A stretch of DNA of 64,000 nt. Origin: Pseudomonas sp. Gutcm_11s. GTDB lineage: Bacteria > Pseudomonadota > Gammaproteobacteria > Pseudomonadales > Pseudomonadaceae. A model generated the notes under the pieces. That model searched no databases, had not been told where the DNA came from, and saw only the letters and a list, made by a program, of their open reading frames with translations. How positions within the stretch are numbered: the first letter of the stretch is position 1; each line of letters begins with the position of its first letter. Positions 1-11,187 of this stretch are shown here, one piece after another. The stretch lies in the NCBI RefSeq assembly GCF_028649395.1, contig NZ_JAQSUW010000012.1, forward strand, positions 134,352 through 198,351, in the 5' to 3' direction. The position numbers and the translations under genes were made by a program.

Positions 1-53
1 AGGTGGCGCAGCGCCTGGCGCGCGCCCTGCGCGAGCGCCTGGGCTACGTCTGA
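1..53 (+). CDS. 3' end of an unidentified protein (partial)
   Basis: An open frame enters from the left edge and ends at TGA 51-53, giving the C-terminal residues VAQRLARALRERLGYV. The tail looks like an amphipathic Arg/Leu helix. It is followed at once by a strong bidirectional terminator, which supports a real gene end. Too little is visible to name the product. Confidence 0.5.
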   Translation, partial: VAQRLARALRERLGYV

Positions 54-73
54 GGTTGAGATAGACACCAAGC

Positions 74-107
74 AAAAGGCCCTGGGGCGGATGCCACAGG
101 GCCTTTT
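74..107. terminator. bidirectional intrinsic terminator
   Basis: A 7-bp GC-rich stem (GGCCCTG 78-84 with CAGGGCC 97-103) is flanked by AAAA on the left and TTTT on the right. It can therefore stop both the plus-strand gene ending at 53 and lipA, which converges on it from the right. Confidence 0.85.
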
Positions 108-125
108 CTGTTTCTAGGCTGAGGG

Positions 126-1178
126 TCAGTTCAGGTTGAGCGCCGGAATCAGGCTGTTGTCCTGTTGCTGGCCCGGTACCGGAGCCGGTGCGGCCAGGCC
201 CAGGTTGTTCTTCTCGAATACCCGGTCGGCGCGGTAGCTGGAGCGCACCAGCGGGCCGGCGGCGACCTCCATGAAGCCTTTTTCCAGGCCGATGTCACGG
301 AAGCGATTGAACTCCTCGGGGCTGACCCAGCGCTGCACCTTGAGGTGGTTGCGCGTGGGTTGCAGGTACTGGCCGAGGGTGAGGATGTCCACGCCGATGG
401 CACGCAGGTCATCCATGGTTTCCAGGATTTCCTCGTCGGTCTCGCCCAGGCCCAGCATCAGGCTGGTCTTGGTGATGACAGTGGGGCGGTGCTGCTTGGC
501 GTACTCCAGCACCTTCAGGGTCTTCTCGTAGCCGGCGCGGGGGTCGCGTACCACGTAGGTCAGGCGCTTGACGGTCTCGACGTTCTGCGCGAAGACCTCC
601 AGGCCGGAGTCCACCACGCGGGCGATGGCCTCGTGATCGCCGTCGAAGTCGGGCGTCAGGGCCTCGACCACCACCTGCGGGGTATTGGCCTTGATGGCTT
701 GCACGCAGGCCGCGTAGTGGGCGGCGCCGCCATCGGCAAGATCGTCGCGATCCACCGAGGTCAGGACGATGTAGCGCAGGCCCATCAGCTCCACCGACTT
801 GGCGGTGTTCTGCGGTTCTTCCAGGTCCAGCCAGCCATTCGGGTTACCGGTGTCGACCGCGCAGAAGCGGCAGGCACGGGTGCACACCGAGCCCATCAGC
901 ATGATGGTGGCGGTGCCGTTGGACCAGCACTCGCCCATGTTCGGGCAGTGGGATTCCTGACAGACGGTGCTCAGGCGATGTTCGCCGACATTGCGCTTGA
1001 CCGCGTCGAAGCGGCTGCCGCTCGGTGCCTTGACCCGCAGCCAGCTCGGCTTGGGCTCGACGACCTGCGGTTCGGCCGAGGCGCGGCGCTTCTGGCCATC
1101 CTTGATCGCAGTGATCCCCTGGGGGGTGCGGAATTTCTCGCCGCTGGATACGGGCTTGGACGGGACGGTGTCGGACAT
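126..1178 (-). CDS. lipA: lipoyl synthase
   Basis: Radical SAM enzyme that inserts two sulfurs into protein-bound octanoyl groups to form lipoate on 2-oxoacid dehydrogenases and the glycine cleavage H protein; cytoplasmic. At 350 aa it has the family's usual length. The auxiliary cluster cysteines are at 73, 78 and 84 (C-X4-C-X5-C) and the radical SAM cluster cysteines at 99, 103 and 106 (CTRACRFC). The RSSYRAD motif sits near the C-terminus. The frame is open upstream, but the ATG at 1178 ([10 protein letters not shown]) has a GGAG Shine-Dalgarno and fits known LipA starts. lipB, which usually precedes lipA in Pseudomonas, is absent; the upstream neighbour is a chemoreceptor gene. Confidence 0.96.
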   Translation of the reverse strand: MSDTVPSKPVSSGEKFRTPQGITAIKDGQKRRASAEPQVVEPKPSWLRVKAPSGSRFDAVKRNVGEHRLSTVCQESHCPNMGECWSNGTATIMLMGSVCTRACRFCAVDTGNPNGWLDLEEPQNTAKSVELMGLRYIVLTSVDRDDLADGGAAHYAACVQAIKANTPQVVVEALTPDFDGDHEAIARVVDSGLEVFAQNVETVKRLTYVVRDPRAGYEKTLKVLEYAKQHRPTVITKTSLMLGLGETDEEILETMDDLRAIGVDILTLGQYLQPTRNHLKVQRWVSPEEFNRFRDIGLEKGFMEVAAGPLVRSSYRADRVFEKNNLGLAAPAPVPGQQQDNSLIPALNLN

Positions 1179-1355
1179 CGAGATCTCGGCTCCGGTAGGA
1201 GGCTTCGGTAGCGGGCTTTTGGCCGGGTCGCAGTCTACCACGAATGGTCTGCCTAAGGCTTCCGGCCCTTGTCGGACGCGCTCTGCAGCCATAAAGGCAC
1301 TGTCGATCCGGCGGGCGCGACCAGCTGCCTGGCCGCGCGGCGTTCCCGCGCCCGG

Positions 1356-2672
1356 TCAGGTCTTCAGCTGGCTGGCGAACTGCTCCACCGCCTGGACCAC
1401 CTGCTTGGCGCCATCCTGGATCTCGACGATCACCGCACCGGCCTCGTTGGCCAAGCTCAGGCCCTGCTCGGCCTGCTGACGGCTGCTGGCCATGCTGTCC
1501 ACAGCGCTTTGCGCCAGGTTCTGGTTCTTCTGCACCACCTCGACGATCTCTTCGGTGGCCTGGCTGGTGCGACCGGCCAACTGGCGCACCTCGTCGGCGA
1601 CCACGGCGAAGCCGCGGCCCTGGTCACCGGCGCGAGCGGCCTCGATGGCGGCGTTGAGTGCCAGCAGGTTGGTCTGGTCGGCGATGCCGCGGATGGTCTG
1701 CATGATGGTGCTGATCAGCTGGGACTGCTTGCCGAGCGCCTCGATGCCGTCACTGGCTTCCTGCATCTGGCGGGCAATGCGCTGCATCACCTCGACCGTC
1801 TGGCGCACCACGGATGCACCCTTGTCGGCCGTGTCGTCGGTCTTCTGCGAGATGCTGTAGGCGATGTTCGCCGCCTCGGCGACCGCCTGTTCCTGCTGGA
1901 CCTGGTCGGTGATCACGGTGGCGAACTTGACCACCTTGTACAGCTTGCCGTGGGGGTCGAGGATCGGGTTGTAGGAGGCCTCCAGCCAGACGACCCGGCC
2001 GTAGCTGTCGACCCGCTTGAAGCGTCCTGCGACGAATTCGCCGCGGTTCAGGCGCGCCCAGAAGTCGCGGTATTCCTGCGAGTTGTACTCCTCCGGCTCG
2101 CAGAACATGCGGTGGTGCTTGCCCTGGATCTGCTCCAGGCGATAGCCCATGCCGCCGAGGAAGCGGTCGTTGGCGGTGAGGACTTCACCGGCCAGGTTGA
2201 ATTCGATCACCGCGGTGGAGCGCAGCAGTGCATCGATCAGCCCCTCGTGCTCGCGCGAGGTGGAGATGGTGCGGGTCAGGTCGGTGGCGCACAGGGTGAA
2301 GAAGGCCAGCTTGCCCTGGCTATCCAGCACCGGCTGCCAGATGCAGCGCAGCCAGGCTTCTTCGCCGTTGCCGCGCAGCAGACGATAGGCGCCCCAGATG
2401 TGCTCATGATTGCGCAGGGCGCGCTGCAGGACCTGGTAGTTGGCTTCCTGATGGAAGGACGTCGGGATCAGCGACTCCAGGGTGCGCCCGATCAGGGCCT
2501 CACGCTGGTAGACCATCTCCTTGAGGAAGTGCTCGTTGGCATAGCGTACCCGGCCGTCCGCCGCGATCTCGATCACCAGCATTTCGGCGTAGACCGAGTC
2601 CCTGATCTGGCGCAGGCTGGTGAGTTCTTCACGCAGCTCGGCCAGCTCCTCTTTCAGCTTCTTGTTGAACAT
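1356..2672 (-). CDS. soluble PAS-PAS methyl-accepting chemotaxis protein (Aer/BdlA-like)
   Basis: Cytoplasmic chemoreceptor of 438 aa. The order is a short coiled coil (1-25), PAS 1 (about 25-115), PAS 2 (about 150-240) and an MCP signalling domain (about 245-438) with the conserved tip containing [17 protein letters not shown]. No transmembrane segment or HAMP domain is visible. The second PAS has the stretch [13 protein letters not shown] that I associate with BdlA, the P. aeruginosa biofilm dispersion protein, and with heme- or FAD-binding energy sensors. The ATG at 2672 ([10 protein letters not shown]) is chosen over an in-frame TTG two codons earlier. A sigma-28-type promoter lies upstream, as expected for chemotaxis genes. 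Whether it acts in energy taxis or biofilm dispersal cannot be decided here. Confidence 0.9.
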   Translation of the reverse strand: MFNKKLKEELAELREELTSLRQIRDSVYAEMLVIEIAADGRVRYANEHFLKEMVYQREALIGRTLESLIPTSFHQEANYQVLQRALRNHEHIWGAYRLLRGNGEEAWLRCIWQPVLDSQGKLAFFTLCATDLTRTISTSREHEGLIDALLRSTAVIEFNLAGEVLTANDRFLGGMGYRLEQIQGKHHRMFCEPEEYNSQEYRDFWARLNRGEFVAGRFKRVDSYGRVVWLEASYNPILDPHGKLYKVVKFATVITDQVQQEQAVAEAANIAYSISQKTDDTADKGASVVRQTVEVMQRIARQMQEASDGIEALGKQSQLISTIMQTIRGIADQTNLLALNAAIEAARAGDQGRGFAVVADEVRQLAGRTSQATEEIVEVVQKNQNLAQSAVDSMASSRQQAEQGLSLANEAGAVIVEIQDGAKQVVQAVEQFASQLKT

Positions 2673-2733
2673 CGGCAAGGCACCTATGGGTGGAAACCTG
2701 AGGGCGGTGATGATGTGGAAACCGCGTTTCTAT

Positions 2734-2760
2734 TTATCGGTCAGCGGCAGGAAAACCATA
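2734..2760 (-). promoter_or_regulatory. FliA (sigma-28) promoter of the PAS-PAS chemoreceptor gene
   Basis: On the minus strand the sequence reads TATGGTTT, 11 bases, ACCGATAA. The flagellar sigma consensus is TAAAGTTT-N11-GCCGATAA, so it matches 6 of 8 and 7 of 8 bases with ideal spacing. It would give a leader of about 55 nt before the chemoreceptor ATG. Confidence 0.7.
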
Positions 2761-2807
2761 GTCCTGCAGTGTAGCCTTCGACCTCCACCCGCTCATGATG
2801 AGGAAAT

Positions 2808-3686
2808 ATGTCGCGCATCGAGCTCGAACTGACGCTGCCGGATGACTATCGGGTCACCGATCTGCTGGCTTTCCATCGCCGGGATGCCCAGGCGCTGGCC
2901 GAAAGGGTCACGGATGCTGGTCTGGAAAAGGGCATTCTCTGGCGCGGGCAGCCGGCCTGCCTGGGGCTGCGTTTCGCCGACGGTCGTGTGCGGGTGAGCC
3001 TGCAGGTAGATGGTGAGGCGGGTGATGCGCAGGCGCTGCGTGGGCTGGTCGAGCGCATGTTGGGGCTGACTCAGGCGGTGCAGGCCTTCGAGACCGCTCA
3101 CGCCGATCACCCGCAGATCGGGAGGTTGCTCCTGGCCAATCCTGGCCTGCGGGTGCCGCAGTCGGCTACCCCCTTCGAGGCGCTGAGCTGGGCCATCAGC
3201 GGCCAGCAGATCAGCCTGCCGGTGGCTATTTCGCTACGGCGCAAGCTGATCCAGCTGGCCGGCCTGCGTCATTCCAGCGGCCTGTTCTGCTACCCGGATG
3301 CGGCGGCGGTGGTGGAGCTGGACGAGGATGCCCTGGGCCAGTCGGGCTTCTCCCGGGCCAAGACTCAGGCTCTGCTGCTGCTCAGTCGCGAGATCGAGGC
3401 GGGGAGGCTGCCGCTAGACGCCTGGCTGGAGAGCGAGCCGGCGGAGGCTATCGGCGAGCGCCTGCTGGCGCTCAAGGGCATCGGTCCTTGGACGGTGGAC
3501 TATGCGCTGCTGCGTGGTTTTGCCCGGCTGGACGGCTCGCTGCACGGCGACGCCGCCGTACGCCGGCAGCTGCAGCGCCTGCTGGGCGCTGAGGAGAAAC
3601 TCAGCCAGGCCTTCGTGCGCGACTGGCTGTTGCCCTTCGCGCCCTGGAGGGCGCTGGTGGCGGCCCATCTCTGGGCCATGCCGTAA
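2808..3686 (+). CDS. alkA: DNA-3-methyladenine glycosylase II
   Basis: Base-excision repair enzyme that removes 3-methyladenine and other alkylated bases. At 292 aa it matches AlkA length. An N-terminal AlkA-type domain (1-110) is followed by the helix-hairpin-helix glycosylase fold: PFEALSWAISGQQIS at 122-136, hairpin LKGIGPWTVDYALLRG at 222-237, and the catalytic aspartate probably D248 in HGD. GAGGAAAT precedes the ATG. It is divergent from the chemoreceptor gene and convergent with the transglycosylase gene. No Ada-type regulator is next to it, although an AidB-family gene lies about 21 kb away. Confidence 0.93.
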   Translation: MSRIELELTLPDDYRVTDLLAFHRRDAQALAERVTDAGLEKGILWRGQPACLGLRFADGRVRVSLQVDGEAGDAQALRGLVERMLGLTQAVQAFETAHADHPQIGRLLLANPGLRVPQSATPFEALSWAISGQQISLPVAISLRRKLIQLAGLRHSSGLFCYPDAAAVVELDEDALGQSGFSRAKTQALLLLSREIEAGRLPLDAWLESEPAEAIGERLLALKGIGPWTVDYALLRGFARLDGSLHGDAAVRRQLQRLLGAEEKLSQAFVRDWLLPFAPWRALVAAHLWAMP

Positions 3687-3734
3687 GTTCTCAGCGCTCG
3701 CGCAAAGGCCCCTCCGACGACCAGCAGCCTTTGC

Positions 3735-5024
3735 TCAGCGAAGCTGTTGCAGCAGTAGCGGGGTCGGGTAGCCGTCGGCCGGCAGGCTCAGGCTTTGCTG
3801 GAAGGCGCGGATGGCGCGACGGGTGTTGGCGCCGATGATGCCGTCGGCCGGGCCCGGGTTGTAGCCCCTGGCGGCCAGGTTCTCCTGCAGTTCGATGCGC
3901 TCGCTGCGGCCCAGTGGGCGCTCGTCCTTCGGCCAGCTGGCCAGCAGCGGCCCGCCGCCATCCAGGCGCTTGCCGAGCAGGCCGACAGCCAGGGCGTAGG
4001 ACGAGGAGTTGTTGTAACGCAGGATGGCGCCGAAGTTGCGGAACACCAGGAAGGCCGGGCCGCGGTGGCCGGCCGGCAGCAGCAGGTAGCCGGCATCGTT
4101 CGGGTCGACATTGGTCGGCGTGCCTTTCACCCCGAGTTCGTACCACTGGGTGTAGGTCTTGCGGATCTCGCTGTCGGCCAGCGCGTAATCGAAGCCACTG
4201 GGCAGCGCCACCTGGATGCCCCAGGCGCGGCCCTTCTGCCAGCCGGAGGCCTGCAGATAATGGGCGGCCGAGGCGAGGGCGTCGGCGCTGGAGTTCCAGA
4301 TGTCGCGGCGGCCGTCGCCGTCGAAGTCCACGGCGTGGGTCAGGTAGGTGGTGGGGATGAACTGGGTCTGGCCCATAGCGCCGGCCCAGGAGCCGCGCAG
4401 GCCGCCGACGCTGATGTCGCCGCTCTGCAGGATCTTCAGGGCCGCCAGCAACTGGTCTTCGGCGAACTGCGGGCGGCGCCCCTCGTAGGCCAGGGTGGCC
4501 AGCGAGCGGATCACCGACTGCTCGCCCATGAACTGGCCGAAGCTGCTCTCCATGCCCCAGATCGCCACCAGCGTCTCGCGGTCGACGCCATAGCGCTGCT
4601 CGATGGCGTCCAGGGTGGCGGCATGCTCGCTCAGCAGGGCCTGGCCCTTGCGTACGCGCACCGGCGAAATGGCGCCATCCAGGTATTCCCACACCGGGCG
4701 GGTGAACTCGGGCTGCGCACCGTCGGCCTTGACCACGCTCAGGTCCGGGGCGACGCCGCTGAAGGCCTGGTCGAACAGGCCAGGGGAGATGCCCGCCTGC
4801 ACGGCCTTGAGGCGGAAGCGCTGGCGCCATTCCTCGAAGCTCTGGGCTGGCTGCACCTGGCTCTGGGCCTGCGCTGCGCTCGGCGCAGTCTGCTGTGGCT
4901 GGCTGCTGGGGGCGCTGGCGGTCAGCTCGGGCGTGGGGTTCGGGGTTTCGGCGCAGGCGCCGAGGAACAGGGCGGCGCCGGCGAGCAGGCAGCTCAGGCG
5001 ACCGTTGGCGGAGAGGTGGAACAT
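3735..5024 (-). CDS. lipoprotein lytic murein transglycosylase (MltB/SltB family)
   Basis: Periplasmic enzyme that cleaves the MurNAc-GlcNAc bond of peptidoglycan to 1,6-anhydro products. It has 429 aa. The lipobox LGAC puts the lipidated cysteine at residue 24, followed by a Ser/Gln/Pro-rich linker (25-65). The transglycosylase domain has the catalytic glutamate E159 in IWGMESSFGQ, then GAMGQTQFIPTTYL. A C-terminal peptidoglycan-binding domain (about 370-428) carries LQENLAARGYNPGPADGIIG. The ATG at 5024 is the first ATG in frame. The combination of catalytic and PG-binding domains and the neighbourhood match P. aeruginosa SltB3 (PA3992), as I recall it. Confidence 0.93.
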   Translation of the reverse strand: MFHLSANGRLSCLLAGAALFLGACAETPNPTPELTASAPSSQPQQTAPSAAQAQSQVQPAQSFEEWRQRFRLKAVQAGISPGLFDQAFSGVAPDLSVVKADGAQPEFTRPVWEYLDGAISPVRVRKGQALLSEHAATLDAIEQRYGVDRETLVAIWGMESSFGQFMGEQSVIRSLATLAYEGRRPQFAEDQLLAALKILQSGDISVGGLRGSWAGAMGQTQFIPTTYLTHAVDFDGDGRRDIWNSSADALASAAHYLQASGWQKGRAWGIQVALPSGFDYALADSEIRKTYTQWYELGVKGTPTNVDPNDAGYLLLPAGHRGPAFLVFRNFGAILRYNNSSSYALAVGLLGKRLDGGGPLLASWPKDERPLGRSERIELQENLAARGYNPGPADGIIGANTRRAIRAFQQSLSLPADGYPTPLLLQQLR

Positions 5025-5120
5025 CGTGCGGTGTCTCGGTCTTGCCAAACAGACCGCGACCTTAACATGTCGGGCGGGTTTCAGAACCCTGGTGGGGGCT
5101 CGGCGATGGTGCGGGAGTGC

Positions 5121-5288
5121 TCAGGCGGCGAGTTTTGGCGGGGCCATAAAACAAGAAGCCTCCCAGTGGGAGGCTTCGCGGCGGTAGCTGCCTTTGCCTT
5201 TCTTCGGCTGTTCCTGGCGGCTGCGGAACAGGGGCTGGGCGACTATGGACTTGGCCTTGTTCGGCCGCTTGGGGGCTTTCTTGCTCAT
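5121..5288 (-). CDS. arfA: alternative ribosome-rescue factor A
   Basis: A 55-aa basic protein beginning MSKKAPKRPNKAKS and containing the ArfA hallmark KKGKGSYRRE at 29-38. ArfA binds ribosomes stalled on nonstop mRNA and recruits RF2, as a backup to tmRNA. In characterised relatives the active form comes from a truncated nonstop message, while the full-length form with its C-terminal tail is unstable. The same design is visible here: a perfect terminator hairpin overlaps codons 38-45 and its T-run lies inside the frame, before the 10-residue tail MAPPKLAA. The start has GAGGA eight bases upstream. It lies between the transglycosylase gene and holA, with its own promoter. Confidence 0.93.
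   Translation of the reverse strand: MSKKAPKRPNKAKSIVAQPLFRSRQEQPKKGKGSYRREASHWEASCFMAPPKLAA
5148..5177 (-). terminator. intragenic terminator / RNase III-type hairpin of arfA
   Basis: A 10-bp perfect stem (GAAGCCTCCC with GGGAGGCTTC, loop of 3) spans 5155-5177. On the arfA strand it is followed by TTGTTTT. It sits inside the coding frame, so termination or cleavage here makes a stop-less arfA mRNA that is normally tagged by tmRNA and is made productive only when trans-translation fails. Confidence 0.88.
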
Positions 5289-5330
5289 CGGAATGGTCCT
5301 CGTACACCCGCGAGATTGCGAGCGGCGCGG

Positions 5331-5359
5331 ACTATGCGCCGCTGTACGAAAATTGTCCA
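5331..5359 (-). promoter_or_regulatory. sigma-70 promoter of arfA
   Basis: TGGACA (5359-5354) and CATAGT (5336-5331) are separated by 17 bases on the minus strand, just after the holA stop. This allows arfA expression independent of the holA operon. Confidence 0.6.
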
Positions 5360-5363
5360 GCGG

Positions 5364-6398
5364 CTATTCGCTGAGTGCCAGGCGCTGGCCGGCCATCAGC
5401 AGGGCCAGGCGGCTCAGGCTGCTCCAGGCGTCGCCGGCGGCCTGGCCCTTGACCTGGGCGTCGATGCGCTGGGCGTCGATCAGCAGCTGGTTCCAGCGTG
5501 CCGCCGTATGGCGTTGCAGGGCCTTGCTGATCAGCGGGCGGCGCTTGTCCCAGACTGGCGGGCGGGCGCTGGCGAAGGCCTTCTCCAGCGGCACGCCCTG
5601 GCTGAACTGCAGGGCCAGGCCGGCCAGCTGGCGTAGCTCGCGCGCCAGCATGACGACGATGAACAGCGGCTCCACCCCTTCGCCGCGCAGGCCTTCGAGC
5701 ATGCGCAGGGCGTGGCTGGCCTCGCCGTTGAGTACTGCGTCGATCAGACCGAACACGTCGTAGCGGGCGCTGTCGGCCACTGCGGCCTGTACGGTGCTGG
5801 CGTCGATCTGGTTGCCTTCGGCGAGCAGCTTGAGCTTCTCGATCTCTTGCGCCGCGGCCAGCAGGTTGCCTTCGACTCGCGCGGCGATCAGCTCGACCGC
5901 CTCCTGGCTGGCGGCCAGGCCGGCCTGGGCCATGCGCTGGCGAATCCAGTTGGGCAGCTGGGCGACTTCGTTCGGCCAGATCTGCAGGAACTGGCTGTGC
6001 TGCCCTTCGATCAGGGCCTTGGCCCACTTGGTCTTCTGCGTCGCGCCGTCGAGCTTGGGCACGCTGATCAGCAGTGTGGTGTCTTCCGGCGGGCGCGCCA
6101 GGTACTCGAGGATGGCGGCGGTGCCCTTGTCGCCAGGCTTGCCGTTGGCGATGCGCAGCTCGATCAGGCGCTTCTCGGCGAACAGCGACAGGCTGGCGCC
6201 GGCCTCATAGAGCAGGCCCCAGTCGAAACTGGCCTCGGCATGGAACACCTGGCGCTCGCTGACGCCCTGTGTGCGCGCGGCGCTGCGGATGGCGTCCTCG
6301 GCTTCCTGGCACAGCAGCGGTTCGTCGCCGCTGACCACGTAGACCGGGGCCAGGCCACCCTGCAGGTGCTTGCCGAGTTGTGCGGGGTTCAGTTTCAT
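5364..6398 (-). CDS. holA: DNA polymerase III delta subunit
   Basis: Subunit of the clamp-loader complex that opens the beta sliding clamp. At 344 aa it matches HolA length. The N-terminal AAA+-like domain begins MKLNPAQLGKHLQ and contains the conserved VVSGDEPLLCQEAEDAIR region and RLIELRIANGKPG. The C-terminal helical collar contains LFIVVMLARELRQL. It is last in the leuS-lptE-holA operon, separated from lptE by 54 bp that contain a terminator-like hairpin. Confidence 0.96.
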   Translation of the reverse strand: MKLNPAQLGKHLQGGLAPVYVVSGDEPLLCQEAEDAIRSAARTQGVSERQVFHAEASFDWGLLYEAGASLSLFAEKRLIELRIANGKPGDKGTAAILEYLARPPEDTTLLISVPKLDGATQKTKWAKALIEGQHSQFLQIWPNEVAQLPNWIRQRMAQAGLAASQEAVELIAARVEGNLLAAAQEIEKLKLLAEGNQIDASTVQAAVADSARYDVFGLIDAVLNGEASHALRMLEGLRGEGVEPLFIVVMLARELRQLAGLALQFSQGVPLEKAFASARPPVWDKRRPLISKALQRHTAARWNQLLIDAQRIDAQVKGQAAGDAWSSLSRLALLMAGQRLALSE

Positions 6399-6423
6399 CG
6401 AGAGCCGGGCTTAGTCGCTTGTG

Positions 6424-6446
6424 AAAAGGGCCGGTTGCCCGGCCCT
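6424..6446 (-). terminator. intrinsic terminator or attenuator between lptE and holA
   Basis: On the minus strand, 6 bases after the lptE stop, an 8-bp GC stem (AGGGCCGG/CCGGCCCT, loop of 4) is followed by TTTT. As holA starts only 26 bases further on, it may reduce read-through within the operon rather than end it. Confidence 0.6.
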
Positions 6447-6452
6447 CTCGTC

Positions 6453-7064
6453 TTACTGCTTGATCGGCAGCTGAATCGGCGATTGCAGCGGTGCCGACTC
6501 CTGCTCGGCGCGGCGCGCGGCGGCTGCAGCTTCCGCTTCGGCCTGGGCACGGGCTTCCGCTTCCTGCTGCAGTTGCTCCAGCTGGGCCGGAGTCATCAGT
6601 TGCAGGCGCATGGACAGTTGCTGAATCAGCTCGCGGCGCATTTCCTGGCGCAGCTGATTGGACTCCTGGCCGGAGCCGATCAGGTTGTTCTCGTCGTGGA
6701 CGTAGACGCTTTGTACTTCCAGCTTGTCCTGCAGCAACAGCAGGTTCTTCTCGCCACGGATCTCGTAGTCCAGGCGGGTGGTCAGCTCATACTCGGCGCT
6801 GCGCGCGCTGCTGGTGACGCTGGCGGTGCGCTGGTCTTCCACTTCGTTGGCGAGGAACAGGCGGAAGGGGGCGCCGGTGTGCACGTTCACGCCGCTGTTT
6901 TCCAGCAGTTGCTTGAGCTGCTTGTAGGTTTCGCCGTAGGCATTGCGTGCCTGCAGGTCGATTTCCTTGATGGCGAATTCGGCGCTGCCGGTGCCGCGCA
7001 GCTGGAAACCACAGGCGCTGAGCAGGACGGCGAGGCCGATGACCAGCATGTTCCGTTTCATCAT
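6453..7064 (-). CDS. lptE: LPS-assembly lipoprotein LptE (RlpB)
   Basis: Outer-membrane lipoprotein that plugs the LptD barrel in lipopolysaccharide export. It has 203 aa with lipobox LSAC and lipidated Cys18, followed by the family signature GFQLRGTG. The C-terminal 40 residues are an Ala/Glu/Gln-rich coiled stretch ending in SPIQLPIKQ, a usual Pseudomonas extension. The ATG is preceded by AAGGGG. It follows leuS in the operon with a 60-bp gap. Confidence 0.94.
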   Translation of the reverse strand: MMKRNMLVIGLAVLLSACGFQLRGTGSAEFAIKEIDLQARNAYGETYKQLKQLLENSGVNVHTGAPFRLFLANEVEDQRTASVTSSARSAEYELTTRLDYEIRGEKNLLLLQDKLEVQSVYVHDENNLIGSGQESNQLRQEMRRELIQQLSMRLQLMTPAQLEQLQQEAEARAQAEAEAAAAARRAEQESAPLQSPIQLPIKQ

Positions 7065-7084
7065 TGTTTTTTCCCCTTGAGAGA

Positions 7085-7104
7085 CCCGGCGCCTGGGCGC
7101 CGGG
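7085..7104 (-). promoter_or_regulatory. GC-rich hairpin between leuS and lptE
   Basis: CCCGGCGC and GCGCCGGG pair over a 4-base loop, 20 bases after the leuS stop and just before the lptE ribosome binding site. There is no T-run, so it is more likely an mRNA-processing or stability element than a terminator. Confidence 0.4.
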
Positions 7105-7124
7105 CTGAATCAGTTGGCTGCGGT

Positions 7125-9749
<2,625 letters not shown>

Positions 9750-9930
9750 CTAGAAATGGGGGCTTGCGAGAAACGCCGTAGCATACATGACCCCCCTCGA
9801 TTCAGGGAAACCCTGATTACGCCTCGTCGCCCGCTGCGCCGCCGTTTGTCGCGGCGCCCGGCCTCGCTGCAGTGCGGCGCTAAGCTTTGCAGATAGAGGC
9901 GCGCAGGTAGGCGCCCGGTCGAGGTGATGG

Positions 9931-10380
9931 ATGTCTGAGTTGCGACGTGCGGAAGCGGGAGGCGGGCTGTATGAACGGCTGCTGCAGCGCCTCGCGCTGG
10001 CCTTGCAGGAAGCAGACACCGCAACCAATCTGCACGATACCCCCCCGGATGAACTGGAACTGCGTGGCCTGACCCCGGCCGAGCTGGAGCTGATCCGCGC
10101 CTATCTGGATCGTGACCTGCACTGGCTGCGCGGCTGGCACGCCGCCGCCGAGGAACTGGCGGTGATCGAGCAGCTGCCGGCCCCTGCGAGCAAGCCCGCC
10201 GGCAAGCTGCCGTCGCGTGTGGTGAACAAGCCTGTGCCGCGTGGCAAGGCGATGCTCAAGAAGCGCCGGCAACTGTGCTGCGCACTGTGCGGTGCCGTGG
10301 CGCAGATTCAGCGTGGCGAAGGTGTGCAACCCTGCAGTGCCTGCGGCTCCAAGCTGTTCCGGGCGGGCCAGGCGCGCTAG
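9931..10380 (+). CDS. YbeL-like zinc-ribbon protein (DUF1451)
   Basis: Small cytoplasmic protein of 149 aa. The N-terminal helical part has RAEAGGGLYERLLQRLA and a conserved acidic LTPAELELIRAYLDRDL segment. A C-terminal zinc ribbon has Cys117-X2-Cys120 and Cys135-X2-Cys138. It matches the YbeL/DUF1451 family in architecture and in its position divergent from leuS. Function unknown. An ElyC-like gene follows after 24 bp and is probably co-transcribed. Confidence 0.82.
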   Translation: MSELRRAEAGGGLYERLLQRLALALQEADTATNLHDTPPDELELRGLTPAELELIRAYLDRDLHWLRGWHAAAEELAVIEQLPAPASKPAGKLPSRVVNKPVPRGKAMLKKRRQLCCALCGAVAQIQRGEGVQPCSACGSKLFRAGQAR

Positions 10381-10404
10381 TCTCCGCGGGCACTGGAGGT
10401 GCCC

Positions 10405-11172
10405 ATGGAACTGCGCTTCATCCTCAAACAACTGATCCTTCCCCCTGGCGGCCTGATGCTGCTGATCCTGCTGGCCTGGCTGCTGTGGGCCTGGGCGGGG
10501 CGGCCGCGCTTGGCGGCGCTGTGCATGACTTTTGGCTTGGGCGGGCTGTGGCTGCTCAGCCTGCCCGTGGTGGTGGAGTGGGCCTCGCGGCTGATCGAGC
10601 GCGAGCCGGCGCTGGCCGAGGCCGAGTGGTCGCGGCTGGGCGAGCGTGCCGAGGTGCTGGTGGTGCTCGGTTCGGGTCGCGAGGAGGCCGATCCGGCCTG
10701 GGGCAGCGACCAGCCCAGCGTCACGGCTATCGAGCGCCTGCGCTACGCGGCGCGCCTGCAACGAGCTTCGCAGTTGCCCATCCTGATCAGCGGCGGCCTG
10801 CATTATGGCCAGCCGCCCAGCGAGGCGGCACTGATGGCCGAGTCGCTGCAGCGCGACTTCGGCGTGGCGACCCGCTGGCAGGAGGCGCGCAGCCGCAATA
10901 CCTGGGAGAACGCCCAGTTCAGCGCTGAAATGCTCAAGGCCGAAGGTATCCGTCGCGTGGTGCTGGTGACCCAGGCGGCGCACATGCCGCGTGCGCGCTG
11001 GTGTTTCGAGCGCGCCGGGCTGGAGGTAGTGGTGGCGCCGCTGGGCTTCCTCGGTGTGGCCAATGAGCGCCCGTTGGGCGGCTGGCTGCCGGCGGGCAAG
11101 GCCCTCTGGCAGAACACCCGCTTGCTCAACGAGGCGTTCGGCCTACTGGTTTACCCGCTGTTCTATCGCTAG
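10405..11172 (+). CDS. ElyC/YdcF-family inner-membrane protein (DUF218)
   Basis: A protein of 255 aa with two N-terminal membrane helices (about 10-30 and 37-58) followed by a DUF218 domain: VLVVLGSG near 90, then ISGG, and a late VTQAAHMPRARWCF stretch. E. coli ElyC, of the same family and layout, affects envelope biogenesis through the lipid II / ECA carrier. The ATG at 10405 is chosen over the GTG two codons earlier because GGAGG at 10395-10399 fits it. The end is convergent with lnt, 15 bp away. Confidence 0.83.
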   Translation: MELRFILKQLILPPGGLMLLILLAWLLWAWAGRPRLAALCMTFGLGGLWLLSLPVVVEWASRLIEREPALAEAEWSRLGERAEVLVVLGSGREEADPAWGSDQPSVTAIERLRYAARLQRASQLPILISGGLHYGQPPSEAALMAESLQRDFGVATRWQEARSRNTWENAQFSAEMLKAEGIRRVVLVTQAAHMPRARWCFERAGLEVVVAPLGFLGVANERPLGGWLPAGKALWQNTRLLNEAFGLLVYPLFYR

Positions 11173-11187
11173 ACGCGCCGCCTGAGG

